A stretch of 64,000 nt of DNA from positions 1 through 64,000 of the forward strand of contig NZ_JAACFT010000020.1 of NCBI RefSeq assembly GCF_029051685.1, in the 5' to 3' direction. Source of the stretch: Bradyrhizobium sp. CSA207. Its GTDB lineage: Bacteria; Pseudomonadota; Alphaproteobacteria; Rhizobiales; Xanthobacteraceae. Position numbers and translations under genes: made by a program. The first letter of the stretch is position 1, and the number at the start of each line of letters is the position of its first letter. A model generated the notes under the pieces. That model had not been told where the DNA came from. It made no database searches and saw only the letters and a list, made by a program, of their open reading frames with translations. Of this stretch, positions 33,295 through 41,739 are shown in pieces.

Positions 33295-34263
33295 TTAGCG
33301 ATGGGCCGCGCCGCCCGGCTTGGGAAAAATATGGCGAACACTTGAACCCGCTTCGCGCTGGAGCCAGTTCCGGACAGCCATCATAACAGGATCCTTGCGC
33401 CGAACAGGCGAATGCAGAAGATACCAACCGGTACCGCGCATCAATGGTGGAAAAGACAGGGGAGCGATGAGCCGGCCGAGGTCGAGCTCGGACGTCACCA
33501 GGCTGGGATCGATGAGAGCAAAGCCGAGGCCGTTCATTGCGGCGTGGGCGGGAAGCACGTTGTTGGCGAAATGAAGCATTCGTTGTGGCTGCTCGCCATG
33601 CAAACCGATCATCGCGAACCACGCGGCCCAATCCCCTGCAGTGTCATCGGTGGAGATCAAGGCTTCAGTCAGCAAATGGGCCGGTTCGAGGAGCCTGCGC
33701 TGAACCGCGAGATAGGCAGGACTGCACATGGGTATCAGCCGATCGGCGAACAAAAAATGAGCATTCAGCCGCGGCCATTCGCCTCTGCCGTGGGCAATGG
33801 CTGCGTCGGGCGCGCCCTCGCGCAAGAGGTCCGGCAAATCCGCGTGCGTAAGCAGCCTGATCGTCAGTTCCGGCTGTTCACGGTGGAAGCGGGCGAAACG
33901 CGGCAGCAGCCAACCGGTGGCAAATGACGTTTGCACGCTCAATGCGAACGTCGAGCGGGGACGCTCCGATAGCAGGCGGGCGGTACCGCTTTCGAGCAGG
34001 TCAAAGGCCTCAGACACGACCGGAAGCCAGGTCCGGCCAAACTCCGTCAGCTGGAGCGACTGGGGGTGGCGGTCGAACAGCTTGCGACCGATCTGTGCCT
34101 CCAGCGCCTTCACATGTCGGCTGATCGCACCGGGCGTCACCGCCAGTTCATCCGCGGCCAGCGCAAAGTTGACGTGACGAGCGGCCGCTTCGAAGGCCCG
34201 CACCGCGTTGAGCGGGGGCAAACGGCGACGGGCCGTCGATCCGCGTTTCGAAAGCCGTGACAC
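33295..34263 (-). CDS. LysR family regulator, GcvA type
   Basis: The 322-residue protein has the LysR helix-turn-helix PLNAVRAFEAAARHVNFALAADELAVTPGAISRHVKALEAQIGRKLF (residues 17-63) and an effector domain with FATGWLLPRFARFHREQPELTIRL and DAAIAHGRGEWPRL. The PPLNAVRAFEAAARH start is typical of the GcvA branch. The predicted GTG at 34263 has AGGA upstream. It is divergent from the family-5 binding protein gene, with a 269-base region between, and likely controls that operon and perhaps the ureidoglycine aminohydrolase gene. Confidence 0.9.
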   Translation of the reverse strand: MSRLSKRGSTARRRLPPLNAVRAFEAAARHVNFALAADELAVTPGAISRHVKALEAQIGRKLFDRHPQSLQLTEFGRTWLPVVSEAFDLLESGTARLLSERPRSTFALSVQTSFATGWLLPRFARFHREQPELTIRLLTHADLPDLLREGAPDAAIAHGRGEWPRLNAHFLFADRLIPMCSPAYLAVQRRLLEPAHLLTEALISTDDTAGDWAAWFAMIGLHGEQPQRMLHFANNVLPAHAAMNGLGFALIDPSLVTSELDLGRLIAPLSFPPLMRGTGWYLLHSPVRRKDPVMMAVRNWLQREAGSSVRHIFPKPGGAAHR

Positions 34264-34532
34264 TGGCCAATCCTGCTTTGCTCGGTTCAGTCGCTGCAGC
34301 CGCCCGACCGAAGCCCAAAGGGAGGCTCAGTTTTTATCATGCTTAGCCGTAAAACAAGTGGTTTGATGTAAAATGAATTGCGACGGTAGGTTTCAGGGGT
34401 TCGCGCCGCGACAGTTGGCTTGGTGTGAACCAACGACATAAGATCGACCAGGGAGTGACCGGACACTGATCGTGATTGATGTGCTTCGCCCCAAAGGCGC
34501 GGTGAAGCATTTGGCAAACAAAAGGAGCTCCC
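34264..34532. promoter_or_regulatory. Divergent LysR / transporter control region
   Basis: A 269-base region between divergent genes. It contains AT-rich stretches around 34325-34382 and no obvious ORF. The usual T-N11-A LysR boxes are not clear enough to place. Confidence 0.4.
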
Positions 34533-36116
34533 GTGGGATTGCGTCAATTTATGCTGTCCGCCGCTCTTTCATTCGTTGGTGCCGCGGGTCTTTCCGTGAC
34601 CGCGCATGCCGAAGACCGGGTGCTGAAGGTTTCGCTTCAGACCGAACTTCAGATTCTCGATCCGATCATCACTACCATCAATGCGACGCGCGTTTTCGCC
34701 TACCTCGTGTTTGACGAACTCGTCGCGATCGACAGCGAAGGCCATTACAAGCCACAAATGTTGTCCGGCTGGGACGTCAGTGCCGACCGGCTTACGTATA
34801 CTTTCCATCTCCGCGACGGGTTGAAGTTCAGCGATGGTGCGCCCGTCACATCGGAGGATTGTATCGCCTCGATCGAGCGCTGGGCAAAGCGGGACGGCTT
34901 CGGTGCTCAACTCATGGACGCAGCGGATCGCTTCAAGATCATCGACACCAAGACCTTCGAGTTGAGTCTCAGGCGGCCATTCGCATTCGTCATCGATGCG
35001 CTTGGAAAGCCCGGCCATCAAATTCCGGTTGTGATGCCGGCGCGCCTGGCTCGCCTGGACGCGAATACAGCGGTGCCTGAAGTCATCGGTTCCGGGCCGT
35101 TCATTTTCCTGAAGGATCAATGGCGTGCCGGCGCCAAGGCGGTTTTTGCCCGCAACCCGAACTATGTTCCTCGTTCTGAGCCGGCGGATGGCCTCGCTGG
35201 CGGAAAGCTCGTGAGCTTCGACCGAATCGAGCTGTTGAGCATTCCCGACCAGTCGACGCGAGTTGCCGCTCTACAAAAGGGAGAAGTCGATCTTCTGGAG
35301 GTCGTCCCATACGACTACATCAATCTGTTGCGCAAAGATCCGAACGTTACGATTGGCAAGCAGCCGACGATCGCTCAGAACATGATTGCGATCAACGTCA
35401 ATCACGCGCAGGCGCCCTTCGACAATCCGTTGATTCGGCGGGCCTTACAGGTTGCGGTCGAGCAGAGCGACGTCATGGCAGGTCTCGGCGTTCCGCCTGA
35501 CATGTACCGCGTCTGCTATTCGATCTACATGTGCGGCAACAGCGGGAGCTCGGATGCCGGCACGGAATATTCCCGCGAGGTCGGGCCGAAGGCCGCGCAG
35601 AAGCTATTGAAGGAAGCTGGCTACAAAGGAGAGCCAGTGGTCTTCCTGCATGCAGGAACATCCGCCCTTCTCAATCCGGTCGGTTCGGTGATCGCGGACC
35701 AGATGAAGCAAGCTGGATTCAACATCGATTTTCGGACGTCGGACTACGCAACGGTTGCTTCTCGACGCTTGAAAAAATCACCAGGCGCGGATGGTGGTTG
35801 GGGCGTGACGCCCATGGTGATGACCGGGATCGATCTGCTCAATCCGCTCGCGCAGCAGATGGTGTCGTTAAACTGCATGGAGAACAACCCAGGCTGGTAC
35901 TGCGCCCCCGCGATGAATGATCTGTTGAAGGTGTATTCGCAGGCGTCAACTGCGGCAGACAGCAACAAGTCCCGCGACGAAATACAGGCCGTTTTCCATA
36001 AGAACGTCAACTATGTTCTGGCGGGGCAATTCGCTGCGCCTCCGGCCTACCGTTCCGATCTCAAGGGCATGATCCCCTTCAGCTTTCCGGTCTTCTGGAA
36101 CGTTCGTCGCGAGTGA
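34533..36116 (+). CDS. ABC transporter substrate-binding protein, family 5
   Basis: The 527-residue precursor has a signal peptide ending at AHAED (residue about 24) and the family-5 (peptide/nickel/oligopeptide) pattern: LQILDPIITTINATRVFAYLVFDELV (35-60), WDVSADRLTYTFHLRDGLKFSDGAPVTSEDCIASIERW (79-116) and later IRRALQVAVEQSDVMAG (about 295-311). It starts with a GTG at 34533, with GGAG seven bases upstream. No permease or ATPase genes follow; instead a racemase-type gene starts at its stop. It may feed a shared transporter encoded elsewhere. The ligand is probably the substrate of the hydrolases downstream. Confidence 0.9.
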   Translation: MGLRQFMLSAALSFVGAAGLSVTAHAEDRVLKVSLQTELQILDPIITTINATRVFAYLVFDELVAIDSEGHYKPQMLSGWDVSADRLTYTFHLRDGLKFSDGAPVTSEDCIASIERWAKRDGFGAQLMDAADRFKIIDTKTFELSLRRPFAFVIDALGKPGHQIPVVMPARLARLDANTAVPEVIGSGPFIFLKDQWRAGAKAVFARNPNYVPRSEPADGLAGGKLVSFDRIELLSIPDQSTRVAALQKGEVDLLEVVPYDYINLLRKDPNVTIGKQPTIAQNMIAINVNHAQAPFDNPLIRRALQVAVEQSDVMAGLGVPPDMYRVCYSIYMCGNSGSSDAGTEYSREVGPKAAQKLLKEAGYKGEPVVFLHAGTSALLNPVGSVIADQMKQAGFNIDFRTSDYATVASRRLKKSPGADGGWGVTPMVMTGIDLLNPLAQQMVSLNCMENNPGWYCAPAMNDLLKVYSQASTAADSNKSRDEIQAVFHKNVNYVLAGQFAAPPAYRSDLKGMIPFSFPVFWNVRRE

Positions 36117-36181
36117 GGGCTGGGACTCAACAAACTTCCTATTCCCGCCCTCCGACGTTCGGCTCTCGGACAATCGCGAAA

Positions 36182-36907
36182 ATGCAACCCAGGATCCTCT
36201 ACCAATTGACGAGCCCGATGCACCGGACCCTCGGTGCCGAGGAGATCGCGCGTCGGCGGACATACTTGTCCAGGGCCGCCTCATCTGATGTCACCATCGA
36301 TGTGAGGCCGATCGAAAACGGCCCCTCGGCTGTCGAGTCCAACGCCGACGCGGCACTGGTGGTGCCCGAACTTCTGCGCTGCGTTCCAGGGTGGGTTGAG
36401 GCGAACTACGATGCCGTCATCATTGGCTGCTTCAGCGACCCTGGCATTGCGGCGCTACGAGACGTCACCGATATTCCGGTTGTTGGGCCGGGCAACAGCG
36501 CGATGCATCTCGCAGCTCAATTCGGCGAACGCTTTTCGGTGCTGTCATCCGATCCCACGCCCAAGGGGCTGATTGCTCGCCTTCGCTCCCTTGGGCTTGC
36601 CCAGCTCTTTGTCTCCGAACGCACGGCCGGCTGCTCTGTCCTCGATCTGGTCCGAAAGCCGGACGAGGCTTTCAATGGAATTTTGGAAGCGGCCCGCAGC
36701 TGTGTTGATGACGGCGCTGACATTCTAGTCGTGGGGTGTTTAGGCATGGGTTTCATGCCCCAGTTGACAGAGCGGCTGCAGGATCGCGTCGGCGTTCCAG
36801 TGGTCAATTCCGTTCTCGCCGGTCTCAAGGTCGCCGAAGCTGCCGTTAGCTTGCGTCTTCGGCGCGGGGCCAAGTCCGGCAACGGCAGCGATCGAGGCGC
36901 CGCCTGA
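36182..36907 (+). CDS. Asp/Glu/hydantoin racemase family protein
   Basis: The 241-residue protein has the two-cysteine architecture of aspartate/glutamate/hydantoin racemases: VIIGCFSDPGIAALRD near residues 80-95 and VVGCLGMGFMP near 181-191, with GPGNSAMHLAAQFGERFSVLS between. Both Cys are present, so racemase activity is plausible; hydantoin and allantoin racemases are the closest functional types given the MQPRILYQLTSPM start and the neighbours. The frame opens at a GTG (36113) that overlaps the stop of the binding protein, but the conserved N-terminus begins at the ATG at 36182. Arylmalonate decarboxylases share the fold, but have one Cys. Confidence 0.85.
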   Translation: MQPRILYQLTSPMHRTLGAEEIARRRTYLSRAASSDVTIDVRPIENGPSAVESNADAALVVPELLRCVPGWVEANYDAVIIGCFSDPGIAALRDVTDIPVVGPGNSAMHLAAQFGERFSVLSSDPTPKGLIARLRSLGLAQLFVSERTAGCSVLDLVRKPDEAFNGILEAARSCVDDGADILVVGCLGMGFMPQLTERLQDRVGVPVVNSVLAGLKVAEAAVSLRLRRGAKSGNGSDRGAA

Positions 36908-36952
36908 GCCCCTTCTGTCGCCGGGCGGAGCCAGCCTTATCCGGGAAAATTG

Positions 36953-37828
36953 ATGACAAATGTCGCGCTCGCCAATGAAGTCGAACAGCTGAAGGCCGCT
37001 GCCCTTGGATATGAGGCGCGGCATGTCCCCGTCGCGAATTTCAGCTATCCGCCCGGAGTACGGATGGCCGTGAATTTCACACTTGATTTCGACGCCATGC
37101 TGGCCCGGAGGCTTGCGAATGAGCCGCCGATGCAACGCGCGAAAGGGGAGTTCGGCGGCAGGATCGGCATCTGGCGCTTGCTGGAGATGTACGAAGCCCA
37201 TGGGATCAAGGTCACGGTGTTCACCCCAGGGCGGATCTGCGAGCTTTATCCGGAGGCGCTCAAGCGAGCGGCCGGAGCCGGGCATGAAATCGCCGATCAC
37301 ATGTGGGAGCATCAGGTCCCCAAGGACAAGGCACTCGAGGAAAATCATCTGCTCAAGACGATTGCGGCGCTCGAACGCGTCACGGGCCGCCGTCCTGTCG
37401 GAACCCGTAGCGAACACAGCCCCGCATTGCTGTGCCGGGAAGGATTCATCTACAACTCATCGACCTCGTGTGCCTACACACCACTCTATCAGGACGACGA
37501 GAACGGCGCGAACAGGCTGCTGCAGTTGCCCGTGCATTTTGCGATCGATGACGCCATGTATTTCAGCGCCAACTGGGCCGGCAGCAAGACAAGTTCACAA
37601 AGACTTCTCGATCCCGACGAGGTTTTTGAGATGTGGTGGAGCGCGTTCTGGCATCAGTACAAGATCAATGGTTACCTGAACTTCATGCTGCACCCCTTCG
37701 TCTCCGGACGTGCTTCCAGGGTCGACATGTTGGAACGCCTGATCGTCGCAATGAAAAAGCTTCCGGGCGTATGGTTTCCAACCTGCGAAGAACTGGCGCG
37801 GCACTCGCTGTCCCAGCGCCCACTGTAA
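36953..37828 (+). CDS. Polysaccharide-deacetylase-fold amidohydrolase (PuuE-like)
   Basis: The 291-residue protein belongs to the NodB/polysaccharide deacetylase superfamily. Residues 40-46 read NFTLDFDA, at the place of the usual catalytic Asp pair, and GHEIADHMWEH near 110-120 is the HxxxH metal motif. The middle holds RPVGTRSEHSPALL and the end FMLHPFVSGRASRVDMLERLI, which fits allantoinase-type members (PuuE). These open cyclic ureides without a polysaccharide substrate. It lies 45 bases after the racemase gene and 32 bases before a second, more divergent homolog. Both metal-site motifs look intact here. No signal peptide, so it is cytoplasmic. Confidence 0.82.
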   Translation: MTNVALANEVEQLKAAALGYEARHVPVANFSYPPGVRMAVNFTLDFDAMLARRLANEPPMQRAKGEFGGRIGIWRLLEMYEAHGIKVTVFTPGRICELYPEALKRAAGAGHEIADHMWEHQVPKDKALEENHLLKTIAALERVTGRRPVGTRSEHSPALLCREGFIYNSSTSCAYTPLYQDDENGANRLLQLPVHFAIDDAMYFSANWAGSKTSSQRLLDPDEVFEMWWSAFWHQYKINGYLNFMLHPFVSGRASRVDMLERLIVAMKKLPGVWFPTCEELARHSLSQRPL

Positions 37829-37860
37829 ATCATCGCCATCGAGACATCAGGACCAGCCGA

Positions 37861-38799
37861 ATGCCCTGGAAGCAGGACTACACCATCTCCGACGAAATCG
37901 GGATAAAGGATGCAGACGTGCGCTGGCCTGACGGCAAGCGCTGCGCCTTCGGCATTGTCGTCGATCTCAGTCCAGCCTCGACCCCCGCCGGCATCACGGA
38001 GAGTGATCTCAAGCATCCGACCACGCTGTTCGGCATGACCGTGGGGCTGCAGAGCGTCATGCGGTTGCTGAGGCGCTTCGGATTGCGCGCAACGTTCGTC
38101 GTCCCGACGGTGATGGCGGAGATCTATCCGGACCGGATCGAGGCGATTCGAAAAGACGGGCATGAGATCGCCGCCGGCGGATGGAAACATGAGGACGTCA
38201 GCACATTGCTCGTAGAGAACGAAAGGGAGCGGATTGAGCTCACCACGTCCACGTTGAAACGAATCGTTGGAACCCGGCCGAACGGCTGGTTTTCCCTGCC
38301 GCGCCAGCAAGACGCATTCGCAGTGGGCAGTATCAGCAAGGCGACCATGGGGTTGCTGATCGATGCCGGCTACACCTATATGGGCAACGGTCTCGCGGAC
38401 GATGCGCCTCATTACTGGGTCGCTGACGTCCAGCAGTGCAAGACAATCCTGACGCTCCCATATCATTACAGCTGCGATGACCAGTTTTTTCTGATGTTTC
38501 CATCGGAGGGGACTGGCCTTGATCGGGTCAATGCACTGAAGCGAAACTGGCTTCGCGAGTTCGAGGCCCAATACCGACGTGGCAGGTATTTCAGTCTGAC
38601 CGTTCATCCGAAGGGGATTGGCTGGGGACATCACGCCGAGGCGTTTGAAGAGATCCTCACCCACCTGACAAGCTTCCCGGATTTATGGAATGCGACTGGG
38701 TCCGAATGCGCGGGTCATTGGTCGACAACCTACCCTGCAGACACATTTCTTCGGCTTTCTCCGTCCATCTGGAAAGACCACGAGGGCAGCCTGAGCTGA
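37861..38799 (+). CDS. Second polysaccharide-deacetylase-like protein, altered active site
   Basis: The 312-residue protein starts at the ATG at 37861 (MPWKQDYTISDEIGIKDADV); the longer frame back to 37633 lies inside the previous gene. It has the same fold as its neighbour: FGLRATFVVPTVMAEIYPDRIEAIRKDGHEIAAGGWKHED. The usual first His of HxxxH is Gly in AAGGWKHED, and the usual early Asp pair is replaced by VVDLSPAS. The closing block YFSLTVHPKGIGWGHHAEAFEEIL keeps the family His. So the metal site is incomplete, which suggests metal-free chemistry, as argued for some PuuE proteins, or a non-catalytic partner role beside the intact homolog. Confidence 0.8.
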   Translation: MPWKQDYTISDEIGIKDADVRWPDGKRCAFGIVVDLSPASTPAGITESDLKHPTTLFGMTVGLQSVMRLLRRFGLRATFVVPTVMAEIYPDRIEAIRKDGHEIAAGGWKHEDVSTLLVENERERIELTTSTLKRIVGTRPNGWFSLPRQQDAFAVGSISKATMGLLIDAGYTYMGNGLADDAPHYWVADVQQCKTILTLPYHYSCDDQFFLMFPSEGTGLDRVNALKRNWLREFEAQYRRGRYFSLTVHPKGIGWGHHAEAFEEILTHLTSFPDLWNATGSECAGHWSTTYPADTFLRLSPSIWKDHEGSLS

Positions 38800-38859
38800 C
38801 GTATCGACGTCATCAGTGAGACGGCGCCAAGGATGTTGTCAGCAATTTGAGGAAGCAAT

Positions 38860-39978
38860 ATGCCAGAAAGATTTCAAGAACTCGAAGCGGAAGCGATCCT
38901 CGCTGGCCTGCGTCGTTGGGTGGAAATTGAAACACCGACCGGCGACGTTGAGAATATGAGGCGACTGCTCGATGTCGTCGCTGCCGATTTTGCACCGCTC
39001 GGTGCCAGCCTTGAGCGGATTCCCGGAAACAACGGAATGGGCGACCATCTATTGGTTCGGCTACCGTGGGGAGGCGGACCCGGCATTCTCTCGGTTTGTC
39101 ATCTGGACACCGTGTGCGCTCCCGGATCGGTCGCGATGCGCCGCAACGGCGACCGTTTTCACGGCCCGGGCATCGCCGATATGAAGGCAGGCGGCTATCT
39201 GGCATTTAAAGCCGCTGAACATATTGCTGGTCTGGCTCACCAGCCGAACATGCCGCTCACAATTCTCTACACCTCGGATGAGGAGATCGGCTCGCCGACC
39301 TCGCGCGACATCATCGAGCGGTTGGCCAGGGAGTCTCGCTACGCCCTCATCGCCGAGCCGGCACGCAGGGACGAGGTGATCACGTTCCGCAAAGGACGCG
39401 CAAAATATCGCCTGGATGTCGAGGGACGGCAAGCGCACGCCGGCTCGGCCCACGCAAGTGGCCGCAGCGCCATCTCGGAGATCGCGCGCCAGATCGTAGA
39501 ACTCGACAAATTGACCGATTACTCAACGGGAACGACGATCAACGTCGGTGAGATCGGTGGCGGGACCACACCGAACGTCGTTGCTGGCCACGCGTTCTGT
39601 ACCATCGATGTTCGCTTTTCCAGCGCCGGAGCCGGTCGAGCAGTCGACGAGACGATCTTGTCCGCAGGGCCGATCAGTTGCGACGTGACAATCGCGGCAA
39701 GCGGAGAAATTGAAAAGCCCTGCCTTGAGCGGACCGCGGGCGGACTCATGCTGTTCGGGTTAGCGAAGTCAATTTCCCATGAACTCGGCGTCAGCCTGAT
39801 CGAAACATCGAGCGGCGGCGGCAGCGATGGCAATTTTACGTCTGCAGTCGGCATCCCCACCTTGGATGGTCTGGGAGCGATAGGCAACGAGTGGCATTCC
39901 CCGAATGAATACGTTGTGGTTTCTGCACTTCCGCGGCGCGCCGAGTTGTTGCGACGAATGATCACCGATCTGGATTAG
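38860..39978 (+). CDS. M20 family metallopeptidase/amidase
   Basis: The 372-residue protein is an M20 hydrolase of the carboxypeptidase G2/ArgE type. SVCHLDTVCAPG near residues 79-90 holds the first zinc His and Asp, GPGIADMKAGG near 102-112 the bridging Asp, TSDEEIGSPTSRD near 146-158 the catalytic Glu pair, AEPAR near 165-169 and a final GNEWHSPNEYV near 345-355 the last His. The dimerisation domain begins with KGRAKYRLDVEGRQAHAGS. In this cluster it may hydrolyse the open-chain ureide or carbamoyl amino acid made by the upstream enzymes. Allantoate amidohydrolases also belong to M20, but this sequence looks closer to the carboxypeptidase branch. Confidence 0.88.
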   Translation: MPERFQELEAEAILAGLRRWVEIETPTGDVENMRRLLDVVAADFAPLGASLERIPGNNGMGDHLLVRLPWGGGPGILSVCHLDTVCAPGSVAMRRNGDRFHGPGIADMKAGGYLAFKAAEHIAGLAHQPNMPLTILYTSDEEIGSPTSRDIIERLARESRYALIAEPARRDEVITFRKGRAKYRLDVEGRQAHAGSAHASGRSAISEIARQIVELDKLTDYSTGTTINVGEIGGGTTPNVVAGHAFCTIDVRFSSAGAGRAVDETILSAGPISCDVTIAASGEIEKPCLERTAGGLMLFGLAKSISHELGVSLIETSSGGGSDGNFTSAVGIPTLDGLGAIGNEWHSPNEYVVVSALPRRAELLRRMITDLD

Positions 39979-40019
39979 GGCGGCGAAAACAGCGTATCAA
40001 GTACGCGTCAATCCATTGA

Positions 40020-40300
40020 TGATGTGGGCGCGCCTGGACCGCTTGCCCGGCGTCACGAAGAAGGTGACATAGTTCTCGGACCGCCCGTCGAGGTCGCCAC
40101 TGGCGGGCTGCAGCCGGAGCGCATAGACACCCGACCGCCAATCATCGGGCACATCGAGCGCGCAGGTAGTCTGCCACTGGCAATCGTAGATGTCGTCACA
40201 CTTTGGAAATGAATGGCGGCATAGTCGCGCGGCGAAAGCCGGAAGTCGTGCACGATGCCGGACCAGTGAGCATCGATCGCCCTGCGCGCGGGCGAGCGAG
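40020..40300 (-). pseudogene. Remnant of N,N-dimethylformamidase-like large subunit
   Basis: In one minus-strand frame, residues AIDAHWSGIVHDFRLSPRDY, then AAIHF, are followed near 40203 by a shift to a second frame that continues CDDIYDCQWQ, DVPDDWRSGVYALRL and ENYVTFFVTP. This order (DYxAIHF, DDIYDCxW, GVYALRL, FFVxP) recalls the start of the catalytic region of dimethylformamidase large-subunit proteins. Both ends stop abruptly: an in-frame TGA lies before the first part and no downstream domain follows. It is therefore a short internal fragment with a frameshift. The identification is from memory of the family and needs a search. Confidence 0.6.
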
Positions 40301-40457
40301 CTCAGTGGCAACAGGCGCAAACCATCGAGGACTGCTCCGCCCTTTGTCCAGCCGTCGGAACCCGAAAAAGCTCGGAAGGTGTGAGGCGGCTCACATCACC
40401 GGGGCGAATTAAAGCTTACTCCGTCCTGGCGGATGCCACTCCGGATGGAGATGTCAA

Positions 40458-40661
40458 ATGAAACGCCTTCTGCTTTCGCTCGTCTCGGCTCTGATCGTCA
40501 TCAGCGCGGCCAGCAGCATGCTCAGATCGCATGCACTTTTCCGCTCTGCACAGAGTGGCATGCCGAGCATTCAAGAGTTGCAAACAGGCCGAGCGGGCAC
40601 GCTGCCGGAGCAGCAGATCGAGGACCGGTCCGTCCTGTTCGCCAGAGAACTGACGCGATAG
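40458..40661 (+). CDS. Small exported hypothetical protein
   Basis: The 67-residue product has an N-terminal hydrophobic stretch (MKRLLLSLVSALIVISAASSML) of signal peptide or anchor type. A polar tail follows, SGMPSIQELQTGRAGTLPEQ, ending in RSVLFARELTR. GGAG lies eight bases before the ATG. Small proteins with the 'MPSIQELQ...' pattern are seen beside other genes in rhizobia, from memory. It is convergent with the formate dehydrogenase cytochrome gene. No function known. Confidence 0.6.
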   Translation: MKRLLLSLVSALIVISAASSMLRSHALFRSAQSGMPSIQELQTGRAGTLPEQQIEDRSVLFARELTR

Positions 40662-40698
40662 AGCATACCGGACCCGCCACCTTCATCAGCTCCCCTGT

Positions 40699-41700
40699 TC
40701 ATTCAGCCGCAGCGGTCGCGGGTTGCGGCGTTTGATCGTTCGGTCCAGTTCGCGCCATCTGCTCGTCGAGCCAGAGGCTGTGATGTTCGCGTGCCCAGTT
40801 GAGGTCGACCTCACCCGAGCCCATGGCCTCGAAAGCTCCCTCCATCCCGATCGTGCCGATGTAGACATGCGCAATCATTGCGGCCACGAAGAGTACGGCC
40901 ACCACGGAGTGGATGATCTGGGCCATCTGCATGCCTTCGATGCCGCTGATGTAGAACGGGAACATCAGCTCGTATCCCGTTGCGGCAACAAGGCCGCCGC
41001 CGATCACGACGATCCAATAGATCATCTTCTGGCCGGCATTGAAGCGATAGGCCGGCGGATGATCATGGCCGACAATGCCCCCTCCCCGCTTGATCCAGGC
41101 AACATCCACCTTGTTCGGGAGGTTTCCCGCGACCCACATCAGGAAGATCAGGACGACGCCGACGGTGAACGGGAAACTCAGATAGTTGTGGGCATACTTC
41201 GCCCATTGCGACCACTCGGAGAAGGCTTCAAAACCGATCAGTGGCAATAGCAACGGCCGCCCGAAGGTGATGTTCAGACCCGAGATGGCGAGGATGATGA
41301 AGCAGGTGGCTGTCATCCAATGCACGAAGCGCTCAAACAGGGTGAAGCGCACGATGGTGCGTCCCGATCGCCCGCTTTCAAGCCGCACCATGCCACGGGT
41401 GAGATAGAAGATCACGAGCACAACCAGCATGCCGATAATCGCGACGCCGCCGATCCAGCGCAGCGTGACATTGCGAAACTCCCGCCATTCGCGCCCCTGT
41501 GGCTGCTCGAGCACGCCCGACCTCTGATCCGGAATGCTGACACGGCCCTGGATTCGGTTCAGCTCCTGCAGCAATTGCTGCTCCTTGACGGAGCTTGCGG
41601 TCGGGTTGACCTGCTGGGCGCTCGCTGGAGCCGCCATGATCACCAGAAGCAGCGCGCATGCGCCGAATGCCAGGCGAATGAGTCTTCCAAATGACGCCAT
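40699..41700 (-). CDS. Formate dehydrogenase gamma subunit (cytochrome b)
   Basis: The 333-residue protein has a signal peptide (residues 1-28, APASAQQ) and, after a periplasmic domain of about 50 residues, membrane segments near 85-105, 128-150, 190-210 and 245-275. Histidines in RFTLFERFVHWMTATCF, KYAHNYLSFPF and IIHSVVAVLFVAAMIAHVYIGTIGMEG are the candidate heme b ligands. It is the membrane anchor that passes electrons from formate oxidation to the quinone pool. It lies 39 bases downstream of the Fe-S subunit gene. The extra N-terminal periplasmic part is typical of the alphaproteobacterial form and absent in E. coli FdnI. Confidence 0.92.
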   Translation of the reverse strand: MASFGRLIRLAFGACALLLVIMAAPASAQQVNPTASSVKEQQLLQELNRIQGRVSIPDQRSGVLEQPQGREWREFRNVTLRWIGGVAIIGMLVVLVIFYLTRGMVRLESGRSGRTIVRFTLFERFVHWMTATCFIILAISGLNITFGRPLLLPLIGFEAFSEWSQWAKYAHNYLSFPFTVGVVLIFLMWVAGNLPNKVDVAWIKRGGGIVGHDHPPAYRFNAGQKMIYWIVVIGGGLVAATGYELMFPFYISGIEGMQMAQIIHSVVAVLFVAAMIAHVYIGTIGMEGAFEAMGSGEVDLNWAREHHSLWLDEQMARTGPNDQTPQPATAAAE

Positions 41701-41739
41701 CTGCGCCTCCCGGTATCGCGTCCTTGACTGCCGTCCGCG

